From Prevotella veroralis DSM 19559 = JCM 6290 (lineage in GTDB: Bacteria; Bacteroidota; Bacteroidia; Bacteroidales; Bacteroidaceae): a stretch of 64,000 nucleotides of DNA. Of the stretch, positions 1 to 9,539 are shown in pieces; positions within the stretch are counted from its first letter, which is position 1, and each line of letters starts with the position of its first letter. The translations under genes were made by a program, and so were the position numbers. The stretch is from assembly GCF_000377625.1 (NCBI RefSeq), contig NZ_KB898335.1:28892-92891 (forward strand). The letters are read 5' to 3'. Below the pieces are notes generated by a model. The model was not told the origin of the DNA, ran no database searches, and saw only the letters and a program-made list of their open reading frames with translations.

Positions 1-2
1 TC

Positions 3-71
3 TTTGCACACATCCCAACCGAAACAACGGACTTAAAAGTGGATGAGGTTCTGACGGGAGAGGCATTCTAA
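3..71 (+). CDS. C-terminal end of an unidentified protein (partial)
   Basis: An open frame enters from the left edge and ends with TAA at 69-71, leaving only about 22 codons. The residues (ending ...VLTGEAF) are too few to identify a family. It runs in the same direction as the following DUF438 gene, but about 170 bp and a promoter-like TACCTTTG (203-210) separate them, so they are probably separate transcription units. Confidence 0.5.
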   Translation, partial: FAHIPTETTDLKVDEVLTGEAF

Positions 72-241
72 GCGATACTAACATTGGTTTTTTCGACTAC
101 AAAGTAGTGGCTTCTATTATTTAAAACATTATTTAACCAAAAGCCAAAAGGATTTAACATCCTTAGGTAACAAATGTTATCTCAAGCGCAACTAACGATG
201 AGTACCTTTGCAGCAGATGAATTTTTAAGCAGTAACAAGCT

Positions 242-1795
242 ATGGTTAACAAGATGAAAGACTATCTCCCAGAGATAGAAATGGATAAGATGAAGACGCT
301 TCTTGACGTTGAGGAGCGTTACGAAACAGGTAAGATAACACTTGAGGAAGCACGCGAGATCATGCGAACAAAGGTGGGGAAGATTCGCCCCTATCACATT
401 GCTTACATGGAGCAGACGCTTAAAGATGGTGCAGAAGATGAGTGTGTACGTGTGGATATGCGCAAGGTGAACGAGCTACTGGAGGGCTTCATGGATACGA
501 GCCGACCAGAGTTACCAGCCGACCATCCGCTTACACATTATTATAAAGAGAATGATGAGATGCGCAAACTGCTGCTCGCTGCGGAGGACTTGGTGCAATA
601 TCCCGTCATAAAGAACCAATGGCTCGAATTGTACGATCAGTTCCGTCAATACCCAAAGCACTATCATCGCAAGCAAAACCAGCTCTATCCGCTATTGGAG
701 AAGAAAGGTTTTGATCGCCCAACAACAACGATGTGGAACTTTGATGACATCGTTCGGGATGAGATCAAACGCTGTTATCAACTCCTCGAAGACGGTAAGG
801 ACGATGAGTTTATAGCTGCTCAAAAGGAGATGATAGCCCTTGCGCGCGACCTTATGGATAAGGAGGAACGCATCCTCTACCCCACTTCCTTGGCATTAAT
901 CAGCCCTGCCGAATTTGAGGATATGAAGTCAGGAGATCAAGAGATAGGCTTTGCTTTCTTCGATGTTAAGCATGAAGAAACGCCCAAGACTGCCACAACG
1001 TCCACCGCTGATGATAGCTCATTTGCGGCTGACTTACAGGCTCTTTTGAAGAAACATGGCTATTCCGTTGGCAGCGATCAAGAGTTAGACGTGACTACAG
1101 GAAAGCTCACTTTGGAGCAAATCAACCTTATTTATAAGCACTTACCAGTAGACATCTCTTTCGTAGATGAGCATGAATTGGTGAAATTCTATTCGGACAC
1201 TGACCATCGAATATTTCCTCGTTCGAAGAATGTCATTGGTCGCGAGGTCTCTAACTGTCACCCTCGCAAGAGTGTGCATATCGTTAAGGAGATTGTCGAG
1301 AAGTTCCGTAATGGGGAGCAGGATAAGGCTGAATTTTGGATTAACAAGCCTGAGGTGTTCCTCTACATCGTCTATTTTGCAGTGCACGATGACGCCGGTA
1401 ACTTCCGCGGTGTACTCGAAATGATGCAGGATTGTACGCATATTCGTTCGCTAACAGGCTCGCAAACACTACTTACATGGGCTAATCAGGAGCAGACATC
1501 ACCCACTGGTAACAAAAAGGGAAACACCCCCAACGCTCCTGATGAAAGCCCAAATTTAACCGAAGAGACGGCAAAGAAACCTATTACCATCACTTCCGAG
1601 ACGCAGCTGAAAGACCTTTTTGCAGCTTATCCGACACTGAAGAAGGAACTTGCAGCACGCTACACCCCTTTCAAAATGCTAAATTCTCCACTCGGAAAGC
1701 TCATCCTCAAGAAGGCAACTATTGCTTCCGCTGGTGAGCGTTCAGGCTTAGGTGAGAAGAAACTCATCGCTATGATCAAGGAGATTGTTGGGTAA
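242..1795 (+). CDS. DUF438 / hemerythrin-like / PAS / DUF1858 sensor protein
   Basis: This 517-residue soluble protein has the modular layout of the DUF438 family. Roughly residues 10-85 form the DUF438 N-terminal part, 92-230 a hemerythrin-like HHE helical region (HYYKEND, KHYHRKQNQLYPLL, and DKEERILYP supply the usual His/Glu iron ligands), 300-410 a PAS domain (CHPRKSVHIVKEIVEKF), and 445-517 a C-terminal DUF1858 helix-hairpin domain. Hemerythrin domains bind a di-iron centre that senses or handles O2 or NO, so a redox or nitrosative-stress role is likely; this is inference from the family. A second in-frame Met lies 12 bp downstream of the chosen start. A -7-like TACCTTTG sits at 203-210. 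No kinase or DNA-binding output domain is visible. Confidence 0.9.
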   Translation: MVNKMKDYLPEIEMDKMKTLLDVEERYETGKITLEEAREIMRTKVGKIRPYHIAYMEQTLKDGAEDECVRVDMRKVNELLEGFMDTSRPELPADHPLTHYYKENDEMRKLLLAAEDLVQYPVIKNQWLELYDQFRQYPKHYHRKQNQLYPLLEKKGFDRPTTTMWNFDDIVRDEIKRCYQLLEDGKDDEFIAAQKEMIALARDLMDKEERILYPTSLALISPAEFEDMKSGDQEIGFAFFDVKHEETPKTATTSTADDSSFAADLQALLKKHGYSVGSDQELDVTTGKLTLEQINLIYKHLPVDISFVDEHELVKFYSDTDHRIFPRSKNVIGREVSNCHPRKSVHIVKEIVEKFRNGEQDKAEFWINKPEVFLYIVYFAVHDDAGNFRGVLEMMQDCTHIRSLTGSQTLLTWANQEQTSPTGNKKGNTPNAPDESPNLTEETAKKPITITSETQLKDLFAAYPTLKKELAARYTPFKMLNSPLGKLILKKATIASAGERSGLGEKKLIAMIKEIVG

Positions 1796-1849
1796 GAAGG
1801 GAGAAAAGGAAGCCTAGCAAAACCTCACAACCAGCCTCACCACATCCCA

Positions 1850-2600
1850 TCTACAGCCACTCCCCCGTCCCCTCTCCGAATGGAATAACCCCACCCTGCC
1901 TCCCCCAAGGAGAGGAGTGCCTAACGGAAGCCAGTTAGGGAAAGCTTACTTTAATTCAAAGAGGGCGTTTCTTCGATGTGAAGAGACGCCCTTTTCATTG
2001 CAAGGAAACGCCCTCTTCGTATCAACGGAACGCCTTCTTCGTTTTGAAAGGGGTGTTCCTTTCATTAAAGATAATGCCACACTGTAGGGACAGACGCCCT
2101 CGTCTGTCCGCCCATCTATCCTTTCATGACATCCCGTTAGGCAACATCCCATCCCCCGAAGGGGCTTGGGGAGGCTTTTCTTAGCTGTGTTTTGGCGGAC
2201 AGACGAGGGCGTCTGTCCCTACTTTGTGGCATCCCTTTGGATAGAAAGAACTATTCAAATAGATTACCATTAGGCACTCCTCCCCTTGGGGGAGGCTGGG
2301 AGGGGTTTCCAGACGAGGGCGTCTGTCCCTACTTGTGGATATGTCCTTCATTTAAAGAGGGCGTTCCTTCACATCGAAGAGACGCCCTTTTCATGATGAA
2401 GGAACGCCCTCTTCATTTTGAAGAGGGCGTTCCTTTGTTTTTAGTTCTGCTGCTCCTGCTAACGAGGCATTGCCTCACTACACCCCGACTATACACCACT
2501 TTATAAGCAAACAACTCTATTTACACCCCTCTCCATTCGGAGAGGGGCCGGGGGAGAGGCTGTAGTTGGACGGGGGTGAGGCTACTTCTTTCCCTTTTCT
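1850..2600. repeat. composite palindromic intergenic repeats, cluster 1
   Basis: The gap between the DUF438 gene and the transporter has no credible gene. It is built of short palindromes that recur across the window: GGGCGTTTCTTC-type hairpins (1956-2070 and 2357-2440), GGACAGACG/CGTCTGTCC palindromes (about 2088-2110 and 2194-2217, with a half copy at 2310-2328), a GGGGAG/CTCCCC hairpin (about 2278-2300), and a CCCCTCTCC/GGAGAGGGG hairpin (2537-2548). Its right half, from 2310, is one arm of the long inverted repeat around the transporter. Confidence 0.85.
2310..2560. repeat. left arm of ~250-bp inverted repeat flanking the transporter
   Basis: This segment reappears in reverse complement at about 4420-4669 with only some ten mismatches by eye. 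The matched stretch includes non-palindromic sequence such as AACGAGGCATTGCCTCACTA and the region reading into TATACACCACTTTATAAGC, so the match is not merely shared hairpins. One hairpin loop (CATTTTG versus CAAAACG) differs as if the loop itself had flipped. Confidence 0.85.
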
Positions 2601-2610
2601 AAGCATTAAA

Positions 2611-2642
2611 TTTGCAGGAGTAAAATATTAAGTCTAACTTTG
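2611..2642 (+). promoter_or_regulatory. Bacteroidota-type promoter for the AspT-family transporter
   Basis: TTTG at 2611-2614 and TAACTTTG at 2635-2642 are separated by 20 bp, matching the -33/-7 consensus of the Bacteroidota primary sigma factor. The start codon follows 20 bp downstream. The promoter lies inside the inverted repeat arms, so it would travel with the gene if the segment inverted. Confidence 0.65.
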
Positions 2643-2662
2643 TAGGCGATATATTAATACTT

Positions 2663-4357
2663 ATGGACTGGTTAATAAATTTATTCCAAACACAAGACTC
2701 GGTAGCACACATCGTGTTACTGTATTCTATTGTCATTGCTCTTGGTGTCTACTTAGGTAAGATTAAGATTGGAGGAATATCCCTCGGCGTCACCTTCGTA
2801 CTCTTTGTTGGCATCCTCGCAGGGCACATTAACTTCACAGGACCACGCCCTGTATTGAACTTCCTACAAGACTTTGGACTGATACTCTTCGTCTTTATGA
2901 TTGGTCTACAGGTTGGTCCGGGATTCTTTGAGAGCTTCGGTAAAGGTGGATTGAAGCTTAATATCCTCTCGTCAGTAGCCATTCTGCTGAACATCTTGAT
3001 GATGTTTGCATGCTACTACATCTTCTTTGACACCTCAAACAGCAGCAATCTGCCTATGATGGTAGGTACGCTTTATGGTGCCGTAACCAACACCCCGGGT
3101 CTTGGTGCAGCCACCGAAGCCTTGCATAGTGTCTTCAAAGATAACATGAACTTCGATATTGCCAATGGTTACGCATGTGCTTATCCATTGGGAGTAGTGG
3201 GTATCATCGGTGCAACTATCGCTGTTCGCTACATCTGCAAGGTTAATCTTCAAGCGGAGAACGACAAGTTGATGGAAGAAGAAGGGGAGAATCCGAATGC
3301 CAAACCACACATTATGTCACTCAAGGTAGCCAATGCTTACATTGCAGGACGTACATTGCAAGAGATCTCAGAGTTCCTTAATCGCGACATTGTTTGTACA
3401 CGTATTATGAAGAACGGAGTGATTTCTGTGCCTACTCGTGATACAATTCTTGAGTTGGACGATGAGGTGATCATCGTTTCAGCAGAGGTCGATGCAAAGG
3501 CTATTCAGGCATTCATTGGTCCGGAGATTGAGGTTGATTGGCATGAAGAAGACCAACCCAAGAAGATGGTCAGCAAGCGTATTATCATCACCAACAGTGC
3601 TATGAATGGTAAAACACTGGCTAAGATGCACTTCAGCTCAGTGTATGGTGTGAATGTAACGCGCATTAGTCGTCAGGGAATGGACCTCTTCGCAAGTCGT
3701 AACCACCACTTTAATGTGGGCGACCGCATTATGGTTGTAGGTCCAGAAGAGAATGTTAATCGTGTTGCCGAACTAATGGGTAACTCTGAAAAACGCCTAA
3801 ATACTCCGAATATCGCAACCATTTTTATCGGCATTATCGTGGGCATCCTCTTCGGTAGCTTACCATTCACTATACCACACATGCCCGTGCCATTGAAGCT
3901 CGGTTTGGCTGGTGGTCCATTGATCATAGCCATCCTCATTGGGCGATTTGGCTATCGCATGCACCTCGTCACCTATACCACGACCTCCGCAAACATGATG
4001 TTACGCGAGTTCGGATTAGCCTTGTTTCTTGCTTCAGTAGGCATTAAAGCAGGCGCAGGTTTCTGGAATACTGTGGTGCAGGGAGACGGTTTGAAGTATG
4101 TATATACAGGTTTCCTCATCACGATCATACCGATCCTCATCGTTGGTACTATCGCTCGCATGAAGTATAAATTCAACTATTTTACGATCATGGGAATGCT
4201 TGCCGGAACCTATACCGACCCACCAGCACTGGCATACGCGAACTCCATCTGTAATGGAGAAGCCCCTGCCATTGGTTATTCAACGGTATATCCTTTAAGC
4301 ATGTTCTTGCGTATTTTCACCGCACAAATCATCGTGCTGTTCTTCTGTGGGGCGTAG
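2663..4357 (+). CDS. AspT/YidE/YbjL-family putative antiporter with two RCK_C domains
   Basis: This 564-residue membrane protein has the signature of the AspT/YidE/YbjL (aspartate:alanine exchanger) family. An N-terminal membrane half of about five segments (residues 15-180) is followed by two TrkA-C (RCK_C) regulatory domains (about 205-285 and 290-375) and a second, related membrane half (385-560). Both halves carry the duplicated glycine-rich patterns typical of the family ([18 protein letters not shown]). AspT exchanges aspartate and alanine in lactic acid bacteria, but substrates of Bacteroidota members are unknown, so no substrate is assigned. The gene stands alone with its own promoter and is bracketed by inverted repeat arms. 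Confidence 0.92.
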   Translation: MDWLINLFQTQDSVAHIVLLYSIVIALGVYLGKIKIGGISLGVTFVLFVGILAGHINFTGPRPVLNFLQDFGLILFVFMIGLQVGPGFFESFGKGGLKLNILSSVAILLNILMMFACYYIFFDTSNSSNLPMMVGTLYGAVTNTPGLGAATEALHSVFKDNMNFDIANGYACAYPLGVVGIIGATIAVRYICKVNLQAENDKLMEEEGENPNAKPHIMSLKVANAYIAGRTLQEISEFLNRDIVCTRIMKNGVISVPTRDTILELDDEVIIVSAEVDAKAIQAFIGPEIEVDWHEEDQPKKMVSKRIIITNSAMNGKTLAKMHFSSVYGVNVTRISRQGMDLFASRNHHFNVGDRIMVVGPEENVNRVAELMGNSEKRLNTPNIATIFIGIIVGILFGSLPFTIPHMPVPLKLGLAGGPLIIAILIGRFGYRMHLVTYTTTSANMMLREFGLALFLASVGIKAGAGFWNTVVQGDGLKYVYTGFLITIIPILIVGTIARMKYKFNYFTIMGMLAGTYTDPPALAYANSICNGEAPAIGYSTVYPLSMFLRIFTAQIIVLFFCGA

Positions 4358-4943
4358 TTAAAACCCCACCCAGCCTCCCCCAAGGGGAGGAGTGCCTAAC
4401 GGGAGCCAGTTAGATAAAGCCTCACCCCCGTCCCCTCTCAGAATGGAGAGGGGCGTAAACAGAGTTGTTTGCTTATAAAGTGGTGTATAGTCGGGGTGTA
4501 GTGAGGCAATGCCTCGTTAGCTGGAGCAGCAGAACTAAAAATAAAGGAACGCCCTCTTCGTTTTGAAGAGGGCGTTTCTTCATCATGAAAAGGGCGTCTC
4601 TTCGATGTGAAGGAACGCCCTCTTTAAATGAAGGACATATCCACAAGTAGGGACAGACGCCCTCGTCTGTCCGTCAAAACACAGCTAAGAAAAGCCTTCC
4701 CAAGCCCCTCCGAAGGAGGGGATGTTGCCTAACAGGATGTCATGAAAGGGTAGATGGGCGGACAGACGAGGGCATCTGTCCCTACAGTGAGGTATTATCT
4801 TCGTATGCAAATAGTACTATTCACTCCCCTCTCCAATAGGAGAGATGGTGTGGGTGAGGCATCTCCTAAATAACTTCCGTTAGGCACTCCTCCCCTTGGG
4901 GGAGGTTGGGTGGGGTATTCAGAGAGGTTGGGAGGGGCTATCC
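4358..4943. repeat. composite palindromic intergenic repeats, cluster 2
   Basis: This gap lies between convergent genes. It holds a CCTCCCC/GGGGAGG hairpin (about 4375-4392), the CCCCTCTC/GAGAGGGG hairpin (4432-4452), GGGCGTT hairpins (4545-4625), GGACAGACG palindromes (4650-4673 and, with one change, 4758-4781), a CCCCTCC/GGAGGGG hairpin (4708-4722), and another GGGGAGG unit near 4890. Most of 4420-4669 is the right arm of the inverted repeat around the transporter. No credible coding region is present. Confidence 0.85.
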
Positions 4944-5606
4944 CTACCGCAACAACTCCAGCTGGGGGACGATGATAACACCACGACTGATGGTTATCAT
5001 ACCTTCTGCCTGTAGCTGGTTGAGCATACGGGAGACGTTCAGACGACTTTGATGAAGCTCATGTCCGAGTGTTTCCATCTTTATTTTGAGTACTTTCTTA
5101 CCAGCTTGCGTGATACAACGGAGGCGTAAGAAGGCAAAGAATTGTTGGCGAATTTCACTCGGATTCTGCCTCCATGGAATGCGACCCTGCCGTTGCGCTT
5201 GCATGGAAAGGATGTTGAGAAAATTCAAACGGAAGATGAGGTAGGAATCAAGGAGGCAGAGAATCTCCTCCTTACTGAGTGCCAGTAAGCTGCAATCGGT
5301 CTTTGCAGAGAATGTACGGGAGTATCTCGACATGAGTCCGAAGAGGTGTTCTGGTTGTATGACAGCTGGTGCTGATAACTCTTCGATGATACTGTATCGA
5401 TGGTTATCAGCATGACTCTCCACACTCAGTGAGCCTGCCATGAGAAAGAAGAGTTGTGTACATCGGTCGCCTTCTGCCGCTAGTAGCTGCCCTGCCGACA
5501 GTTTATGGAATCCAAACTTGGTGTGTCCAACAATCTCGGAAAGCTCATCTGTGCCTATTCCGAGGAAGAGTGGGAGGCGGAGAAGGTCGTTGTGAAGTTG
5601 TAACAT
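4944..5606 (-). CDS. Crp/Fnr-family transcriptional regulator
   Basis: The protein (220 residues from the chosen Met) has an N-terminal cyclic-nucleotide-binding-like beta barrel (roughly residues 10-120, with LSAGQLLAAEGD and LFFLMAGSLSVE) and a C-terminal winged helix (KMETLGHELHQSRLNVSRML). It probably senses a small effector or redox state and binds DNA. No Cys cluster for an FNR-type iron-sulphur centre is seen. The frame extends upstream to 5687, but those 27 residues are translated from the CCCCTCTCC repeat, so the Met at 5606, which begins MLQLHNDLLRLPLFLG as in the family, is preferred. It lies downstream of and parallel to apbE, 152 bp away across two repeat copies. Confidence 0.88.
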   Translation of the reverse strand: MLQLHNDLLRLPLFLGIGTDELSEIVGHTKFGFHKLSAGQLLAAEGDRCTQLFFLMAGSLSVESHADNHRYSIIEELSAPAVIQPEHLFGLMSRYSRTFSAKTDCSLLALSKEEILCLLDSYLIFRLNFLNILSMQAQRQGRIPWRQNPSEIRQQFFAFLRLRCITQAGKKVLKIKMETLGHELHQSRLNVSRMLNQLQAEGMITISRGVIIVPQLELLR

Positions 5607-5758
5607 AAGCGAAAAAAAAGCCTCACCCCCGCCCCCTCTCCGAATGGAGAGGGGAGTGAATAGATAGAAAGAAAATGGTTTGTTCAAGACTTCCTAATCT
5701 TCATTTACAGTACTATCTACTCCCCTCTCCATTCGGAGAGGGGGCGGGGGTGAGGCTT
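5607..5758. repeat. two copies of the CCCCTCTCC-hairpin module between apbE and the Crp-like gene
   Basis: Two near-identical modules (about 5621-5660 and 5716-5760) carry CCCCTCTCC and GGAGAGGGG arms around a short loop, next to a GCCTCACCCCCGCCC stretch. The second copy overlaps the last codons of apbE on the minus strand; the first reaches into the in-frame extension upstream of the Crp-like gene. Confidence 0.75.
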
Positions 5759-6769
5759 TTATTGGGCGGGGGTGAGGCCTTTACTATACCAAACTCTTAG
5801 CTTCCCCTTGCTATCTGAATAAATAAAATACGCCATCAACTCGGGGTGACGATCGAGTAACTGCTTGGCTTTCTCTATGCCCATTACCATGAAGGAGGTG
5901 GCGTATGCATCCGCAGTGGCGCAGTTCTTGGCAAGAACAGTAGCCGAAAGAAGGGAGTGTTGGACGGGGTATCCTGTCTTAGGGTTGATGGTGTGCGCAT
6001 ATTTCTTACCTCCTTTATAATAGAAGTTACGATAGTTTCCACTCGTCGCCATAGCTCGGTCGGTCACATTCAGCACCGCCTCATAATCTTGATTGACGTT
6101 CACACTGTCGTCCGTAGGCTTTGTCACACCAATACGCCAGGGCAATCTCTTTTCGCTGTTGCCCTTGGTTACGATCTCACCACCTATCTCTATCATGAAA
6201 TTCGTTACTCCCTTGCTTTGCAGCAAACGTGCTACGCAATCGGAACCATAGCCCTTTGCAATCGCAGAACAGTCTAACATAACGCGCGGATCTTGCTTGC
6301 GAATGGTGTTACCAACCAGTTTCACCTTATTAAAACCAACGATTTGTCGCAAGCTATCAATCTTCTCTTTCGATGGATGAACACCCGTTTTGAAGCCGAA
6401 GCCCCACAGGTTTACCATTGGTGCAACCGTGATGTCGAACGCACCATTGGTCTCTTTCGATACCTGTTGAGCGAGTGTAAACACCTCATCAAACATCTCA
6501 TTCACCTTGACGGGTTTGTTCTGATTGATCAACGAAATGACCGATGACGGCTCAAAAGTAGAGAAGGTCTGGTTGACGCGTTTAAGTTCTGCATCAATCT
6601 CGGGCTGCAGGTCTTCATCACTCTGGTACGTGATGTGATAGACAGTACCGAAGATAAAGCCCGTATTATGCTGATACGGCATATCGTGCTGACACCTCAC
6701 AATGGCGATAGAACCAATGAGCAGCACCAAAAGAAAGGGTATTTGCCAATAGAGTTTCTTATTCTTCAT
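5759..6769 (-). CDS. apbE: FAD:protein FMN transferase (ApbE family)
   Basis: ApbE covalently attaches FMN from FAD to Thr residues of target flavoproteins such as Na+-NQR and RNF subunits. The 336-residue protein has an N-terminal hydrophobic export segment (residues 8-25) and the family motifs TFSTFEPSSVISLIN, DITVAPMVNLWGFG, LDCSAIAKGYGSD, IEIGGEIVTKG and the metal-binding ATSGNYRNFY...HTINPKTG...ATADAYATS region. A Cys follows the hydrophobic segment but is preceded by Arg, a poor lipobox, so lipidation is uncertain. It is the last gene of the minus-strand run beginning at DUF4199, 53 bp after DUF6048. Its final codons (GLTPAQ) lie in an intergenic repeat module, suggesting that repeat insertion replaced the original stop. 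Confidence 0.95.
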   Translation of the reverse strand: MKNKKLYWQIPFLLVLLIGSIAIVRCQHDMPYQHNTGFIFGTVYHITYQSDEDLQPEIDAELKRVNQTFSTFEPSSVISLINQNKPVKVNEMFDEVFTLAQQVSKETNGAFDITVAPMVNLWGFGFKTGVHPSKEKIDSLRQIVGFNKVKLVGNTIRKQDPRVMLDCSAIAKGYGSDCVARLLQSKGVTNFMIEIGGEIVTKGNSEKRLPWRIGVTKPTDDSVNVNQDYEAVLNVTDRAMATSGNYRNFYYKGGKKYAHTINPKTGYPVQHSLLSATVLAKNCATADAYATSFMVMGIEKAKQLLDRHPELMAYFIYSDSKGKLRVWYSKGLTPAQ

Positions 6770-6822
6770 TATCGTAATCTGGTCATTTTAGTGATGGAAA
6801 GGGATGTTTGTTAGATGAGTGG

Positions 6823-7509
6823 TTATAGTTCGAGAAGAACGTTAAATGTGGCTCCGAGCGTTGAGGAACCGCCCCTTCCGTATCCCGGCACATACCAAGG
6901 TTCGCCCAAGTCATTGCTTTTCTGATGCGCACGAATCTTATATCTCACGCTCCAACCCATACGTATTGGTCCCCAGATTTTGGCATCTACACCGAAAGAA
7001 GCCTCTAACCAAAGCAGGTGCGAACGCACGTCAGTACCGCCAAAGGGCACTAATCCGCCCCAAATGGGGTCTTTCACGGCAGGCGCATTGACGTCATATT
7101 TGAAGCTGGTATAGCCCACCCTGCCGCCAACCAAGACGCGATAGACATCGTGCTTGTCCTTGAGTACATTGAAGTCCATACCCACACGACCGTATGGGGC
7201 ACGTGTTTTATACTGTGTCGAGGTCTCATCAGCGGTCTTATCAGCCTGTCCCACACCGAGTTCCAGCACTGGATAATACTTGTCGCGGATGTTCACTCGC
7301 AATAAGGCTTCGTATTGTCCGTAGGCAGAAAGAGCCTTCATAGTGGGTCCGACGACGTCTACTCCAACTGCAACGCCCCTGAAGAACGATACAGTATCAG
7401 CCTGTACGGGTTGTGCCTTACGCTTCTGTTGTGCCCGAAGAGCCGTTGGCTGCAACAGAAGAAGACTAAGGGCGAGTAATACGAATGTGTATATTCTCTT
7501 TCGTTCCAT
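6823..7509 (-). CDS. DUF6048 family outer-membrane-type protein
   Basis: This 228-residue protein starts with a signal peptide (about residues 1-26, ending LRAQ). The rest alternates amphipathic strands and ends with hydrophobic residues (FNVLLEL), as expected of an outer-membrane beta barrel. The sequence matches the DUF6048 family, whose function is unknown. It overlaps the end of the upstream DUF6452 gene by 44 bp, indicating translational coupling; that DUF6452-DUF6048 pairing is common in Bacteroidota. Role in the envelope is inferred only from localisation. Confidence 0.82.
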   Translation of the reverse strand: MERKRIYTFVLLALSLLLLQPTALRAQQKRKAQPVQADTVSFFRGVAVGVDVVGPTMKALSAYGQYEALLRVNIRDKYYPVLELGVGQADKTADETSTQYKTRAPYGRVGMDFNVLKDKHDVYRVLVGGRVGYTSFKYDVNAPAVKDPIWGGLVPFGGTDVRSHLLWLEASFGVDAKIWGPIRMGWSVRYKIRAHQKSNDLGEPWYVPGYGRGGSSTLGATFNVLLEL

Positions 7510-7981
7510 CGTAGTCTACGTTGGGATTGTTGATACTTATCTGACTAATTCCGCGTCCCGTTGTACTCACGGCAGTGAGTTTATGGAAGAAAGCGGGCGC
7601 ACAATCAACACTTTCAAAGTGGCTCACATTGGTCTTACTAATCGTTATCGTGTCAACGACAGAACGCCCAGCTGCATTGGTGAGGACGAACCGCAGGCGG
7701 TCTTGCGCACCTCCGTAGCTCATCGGCAGACTGAATTTTGTGGTCTTAATAAGGCGGTTGACGAGTACAGTGTCGGGCTTGCTACCACGGATGGCACTGA
7801 TAGTCAGAGTATCACGAAGACTATCGCCCTGTATGACATAATTAGCCATTACAGGATTGTGAACGCCACAATCAAGGTCAGAGCAGCCTGTCAAAGCAAG
7901 GAGTGAACCTATGGTAAAACAGCTGAAAACGCCTAAGACATATTTTATCAGCCCTCTTCGGCTTATCGTCTTACGCCTCAT
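7466..7981 (-). CDS. DUF6452 family lipoprotein
   Basis: This 171-residue protein has a basic N-terminus, a hydrophobic segment (about residues 14-31) and a lipobox (LLALTGC) followed by SDLDCG, so it is probably a lipoprotein. The mature part is beta-rich (DTLTISAIRG, RLRFVLTN, DTITISKTN) and resembles the DUF6452 family of unknown function. It overlaps the next gene, DUF6048, by 44 bp and follows the glycosyltransferase by 44 bp, so all are likely cotranscribed from upstream of DUF4199. Confidence 0.82.
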   Translation of the reverse strand: MRRKTISRRGLIKYVLGVFSCFTIGSLLALTGCSDLDCGVHNPVMANYVIQGDSLRDTLTISAIRGSKPDTVLVNRLIKTTKFSLPMSYGGAQDRLRFVLTNAAGRSVVDTITISKTNVSHFESVDCAPAFFHKLTAVSTTGRGISQISINNPNVDYDGTKENIHIRITRP

Positions 7982-8025
7982 ATCATTCGTTATTAGTCAT
8001 TATTTACACTTTATAAGTTACTTAT

Positions 8026-8976
8026 TTACAGTTCTTTCTCTATCTGGTAATCATTGCGTCGAGGGTTACTCCGACTGATCAAATCGCCTATGAAGCCTGC
8101 AAGGAAGAGTTGTGTACCCAAGAGAATAGCGGTCAGAGCGATATAAAAAGAGGCATGATTCGACAAGAGATCACCATATTCTCCATTGTACAACATTATC
8201 ATCTTCTCGACGAATAAAGTAATAAGAGCGATGAAACCAATGAAGAATACGAATGAACCAAGCAGTCCGAAGACGTGCATAGGCTTCTTTCCAAAGTTGG
8301 TCAAGAACCATAAGGTGAGTAGGTCGAGATAGCCATTAAAGAAGCGATTAATACCGAATTTCGACTTACCATACTTGCGTGCCTGATGGTGAACCACCTT
8401 CTCTCCGATACGAGCGAAGCCTGCTTCCTTGGCAAGATAAGGTATATAGCGATGCATCTCACCATAGACTTCGATGTTCTTCACCACATCCCGGCGGTAA
8501 GCCTTCAGTCCGCAATTAAAGTCATGGAGGTTATGTACACCACTGATCTTACGTGCCGTGGCATTGAAAAGTTTAGTAGGCAAGGTCTTAGATAACGGGT
8601 CGTACCGCTTCTGCTTATAGCCACTTACGAGGTCAAACTTATCCTCCGTGATCATTTGGTAAAGCCCTGGTATCTCGTCAGGAGAGTCTTGCAGGTCTGC
8701 ATCCATTGTAATGACAACATCGCCTTTAGCCGCTTTGAAGCCACAATAAAGGGCTGGACTCTTACCATAGTTACGGCGGAATTTAATGCCGTGAACGTGC
8801 TCGTCCTTGTGATGAAGCTCCTCGATGATTCCCCAACTATTGTCGGTTGAACCGTCATTAACAAATATTATTTCATAAGAAAAGCCGTTGGCATTCATCA
8901 CGCGTTGTATCCATGCGTGCAATTCAGGCAGACTCTCTTCCTCATTGAATAGAGGAACTATAACGGAAATATCCAT
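8026..8976 (-). CDS. family 2 glycosyltransferase, DPM1/GtrB-like with C-terminal membrane segments
   Basis: The 316-residue protein has a GT-A fold: the N-terminal strand SVIVPLFNEEESL, the nucleotide-binding FVNDGSTDNS, and the DAD motif (TMDADLQDSPDEI, about residues 91-103). Later come a CGLKAYRR/MHRYIP acceptor-side motif and a KYGKSKFG segment typical of the dolichol-phosphate-mannose-synthase-like subgroup. Two membrane segments follow (about 231-255 and 275-300). Such enzymes transfer a sugar to polyprenyl phosphate at the inner membrane; the sugar cannot be predicted. It starts 14 bp after DUF4199 and is likely cotranscribed with it. Confidence 0.93.
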   Translation of the reverse strand: MDISVIVPLFNEEESLPELHAWIQRVMNANGFSYEIIFVNDGSTDNSWGIIEELHHKDEHVHGIKFRRNYGKSPALYCGFKAAKGDVVITMDADLQDSPDEIPGLYQMITEDKFDLVSGYKQKRYDPLSKTLPTKLFNATARKISGVHNLHDFNCGLKAYRRDVVKNIEVYGEMHRYIPYLAKEAGFARIGEKVVHHQARKYGKSKFGINRFFNGYLDLLTLWFLTNFGKKPMHVFGLLGSFVFFIGFIALITLFVEKMIMLYNGEYGDLLSNHASFYIALTAILLGTQLFLAGFIGDLISRSNPRRNDYQIEKEL

Positions 8977-8990
8977 TGCGTATGTTCAAA

Positions 8991-9539
8991 TTAATATTGT
9001 TTTGAATTAGAGGTGCGTACTTGCTTCATCATTAACGCAGCAATGATTAATGAGAAAACAACGCCCGATAACACTGCTGTTATAAAGCTATTTGCAGCCA
9101 AGACAGTCGGTTCCGTCATCATTGAAAGGAGCCGAATTACATCGTTGTAAGATACATTCAACTGACTGTACATCTGCTTTGCTTCGGGCGTGGAATAGAT
9201 GGTTGTGAAGACAGCTAACAGTCTCCCGTTGTCAACATAGTTCATATACAACCATTGAAGAAGGCTGAAGATCAACGCCGCATTGAAGTGAACTCGAAGG
9301 CAATAAAACAACCCGCGCTTAAAAGAAATTACCCCATTGCGACCTTCCTCACGGAACTTTTTAAAGCGATAAGCCACGAAGAAAGGTGTAGAAAAGAGCA
9401 ATATCGTATAGACCTGACCTAGGAAAGGAACGTAAGTCGTATATAACAAACAAACAAAACTGGCAACCCAAAGGATTGCAAGATAGAACCCGTCGTATCG
9501 AGAATACGCCGATAACTGTTTGATCTCATCGTGTGTCAT
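8991..9539 (-). CDS. DUF4199 family membrane protein
   Basis: This 182-residue protein has four predicted membrane segments (about residues 17-35, 40-57, 85-105 and 148-170), the arrangement of DUF4199 proteins, which have no known function. It is the first gene of the run and is followed 14 bp later by the glycosyltransferase, a common pairing in Bacteroidota. A TAATTTTG -7-like element lies on the minus strand at 9544-9551, only a few bases before the ATG, so the transcript may have almost no leader. Confidence 0.87.
   Translation of the reverse strand: MTHDEIKQLSAYSRYDGFYLAILWVASFVCLLYTTYVPFLGQVYTILLFSTPFFVAYRFKKFREEGRNGVISFKRGLFYCLRVHFNAALIFSLLQWLYMNYVDNGRLLAVFTTIYSTPEAKQMYSQLNVSYNDVIRLLSMMTEPTVLAANSFITAVLSGVVFSLIIAALMMKQVRTSNSKQY

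Noticed and set aside
1946..2506. Several open frames on both strands in the repeats after the DUF438 gene (also at 10263-11093, 32629-32954, 36363-36725, 62907-63329)
   Set aside because: They translate palindromic intergenic repeats (recurring TDEGVCPY, RRNALF strings in both orientations) and have no start context or family match.
7343..7906. 187-codon plus-strand frame opposite the DUF6048/DUF6452 genes
   Set aside because: Antisense shadow of two genes with clear signal peptides and family matches.
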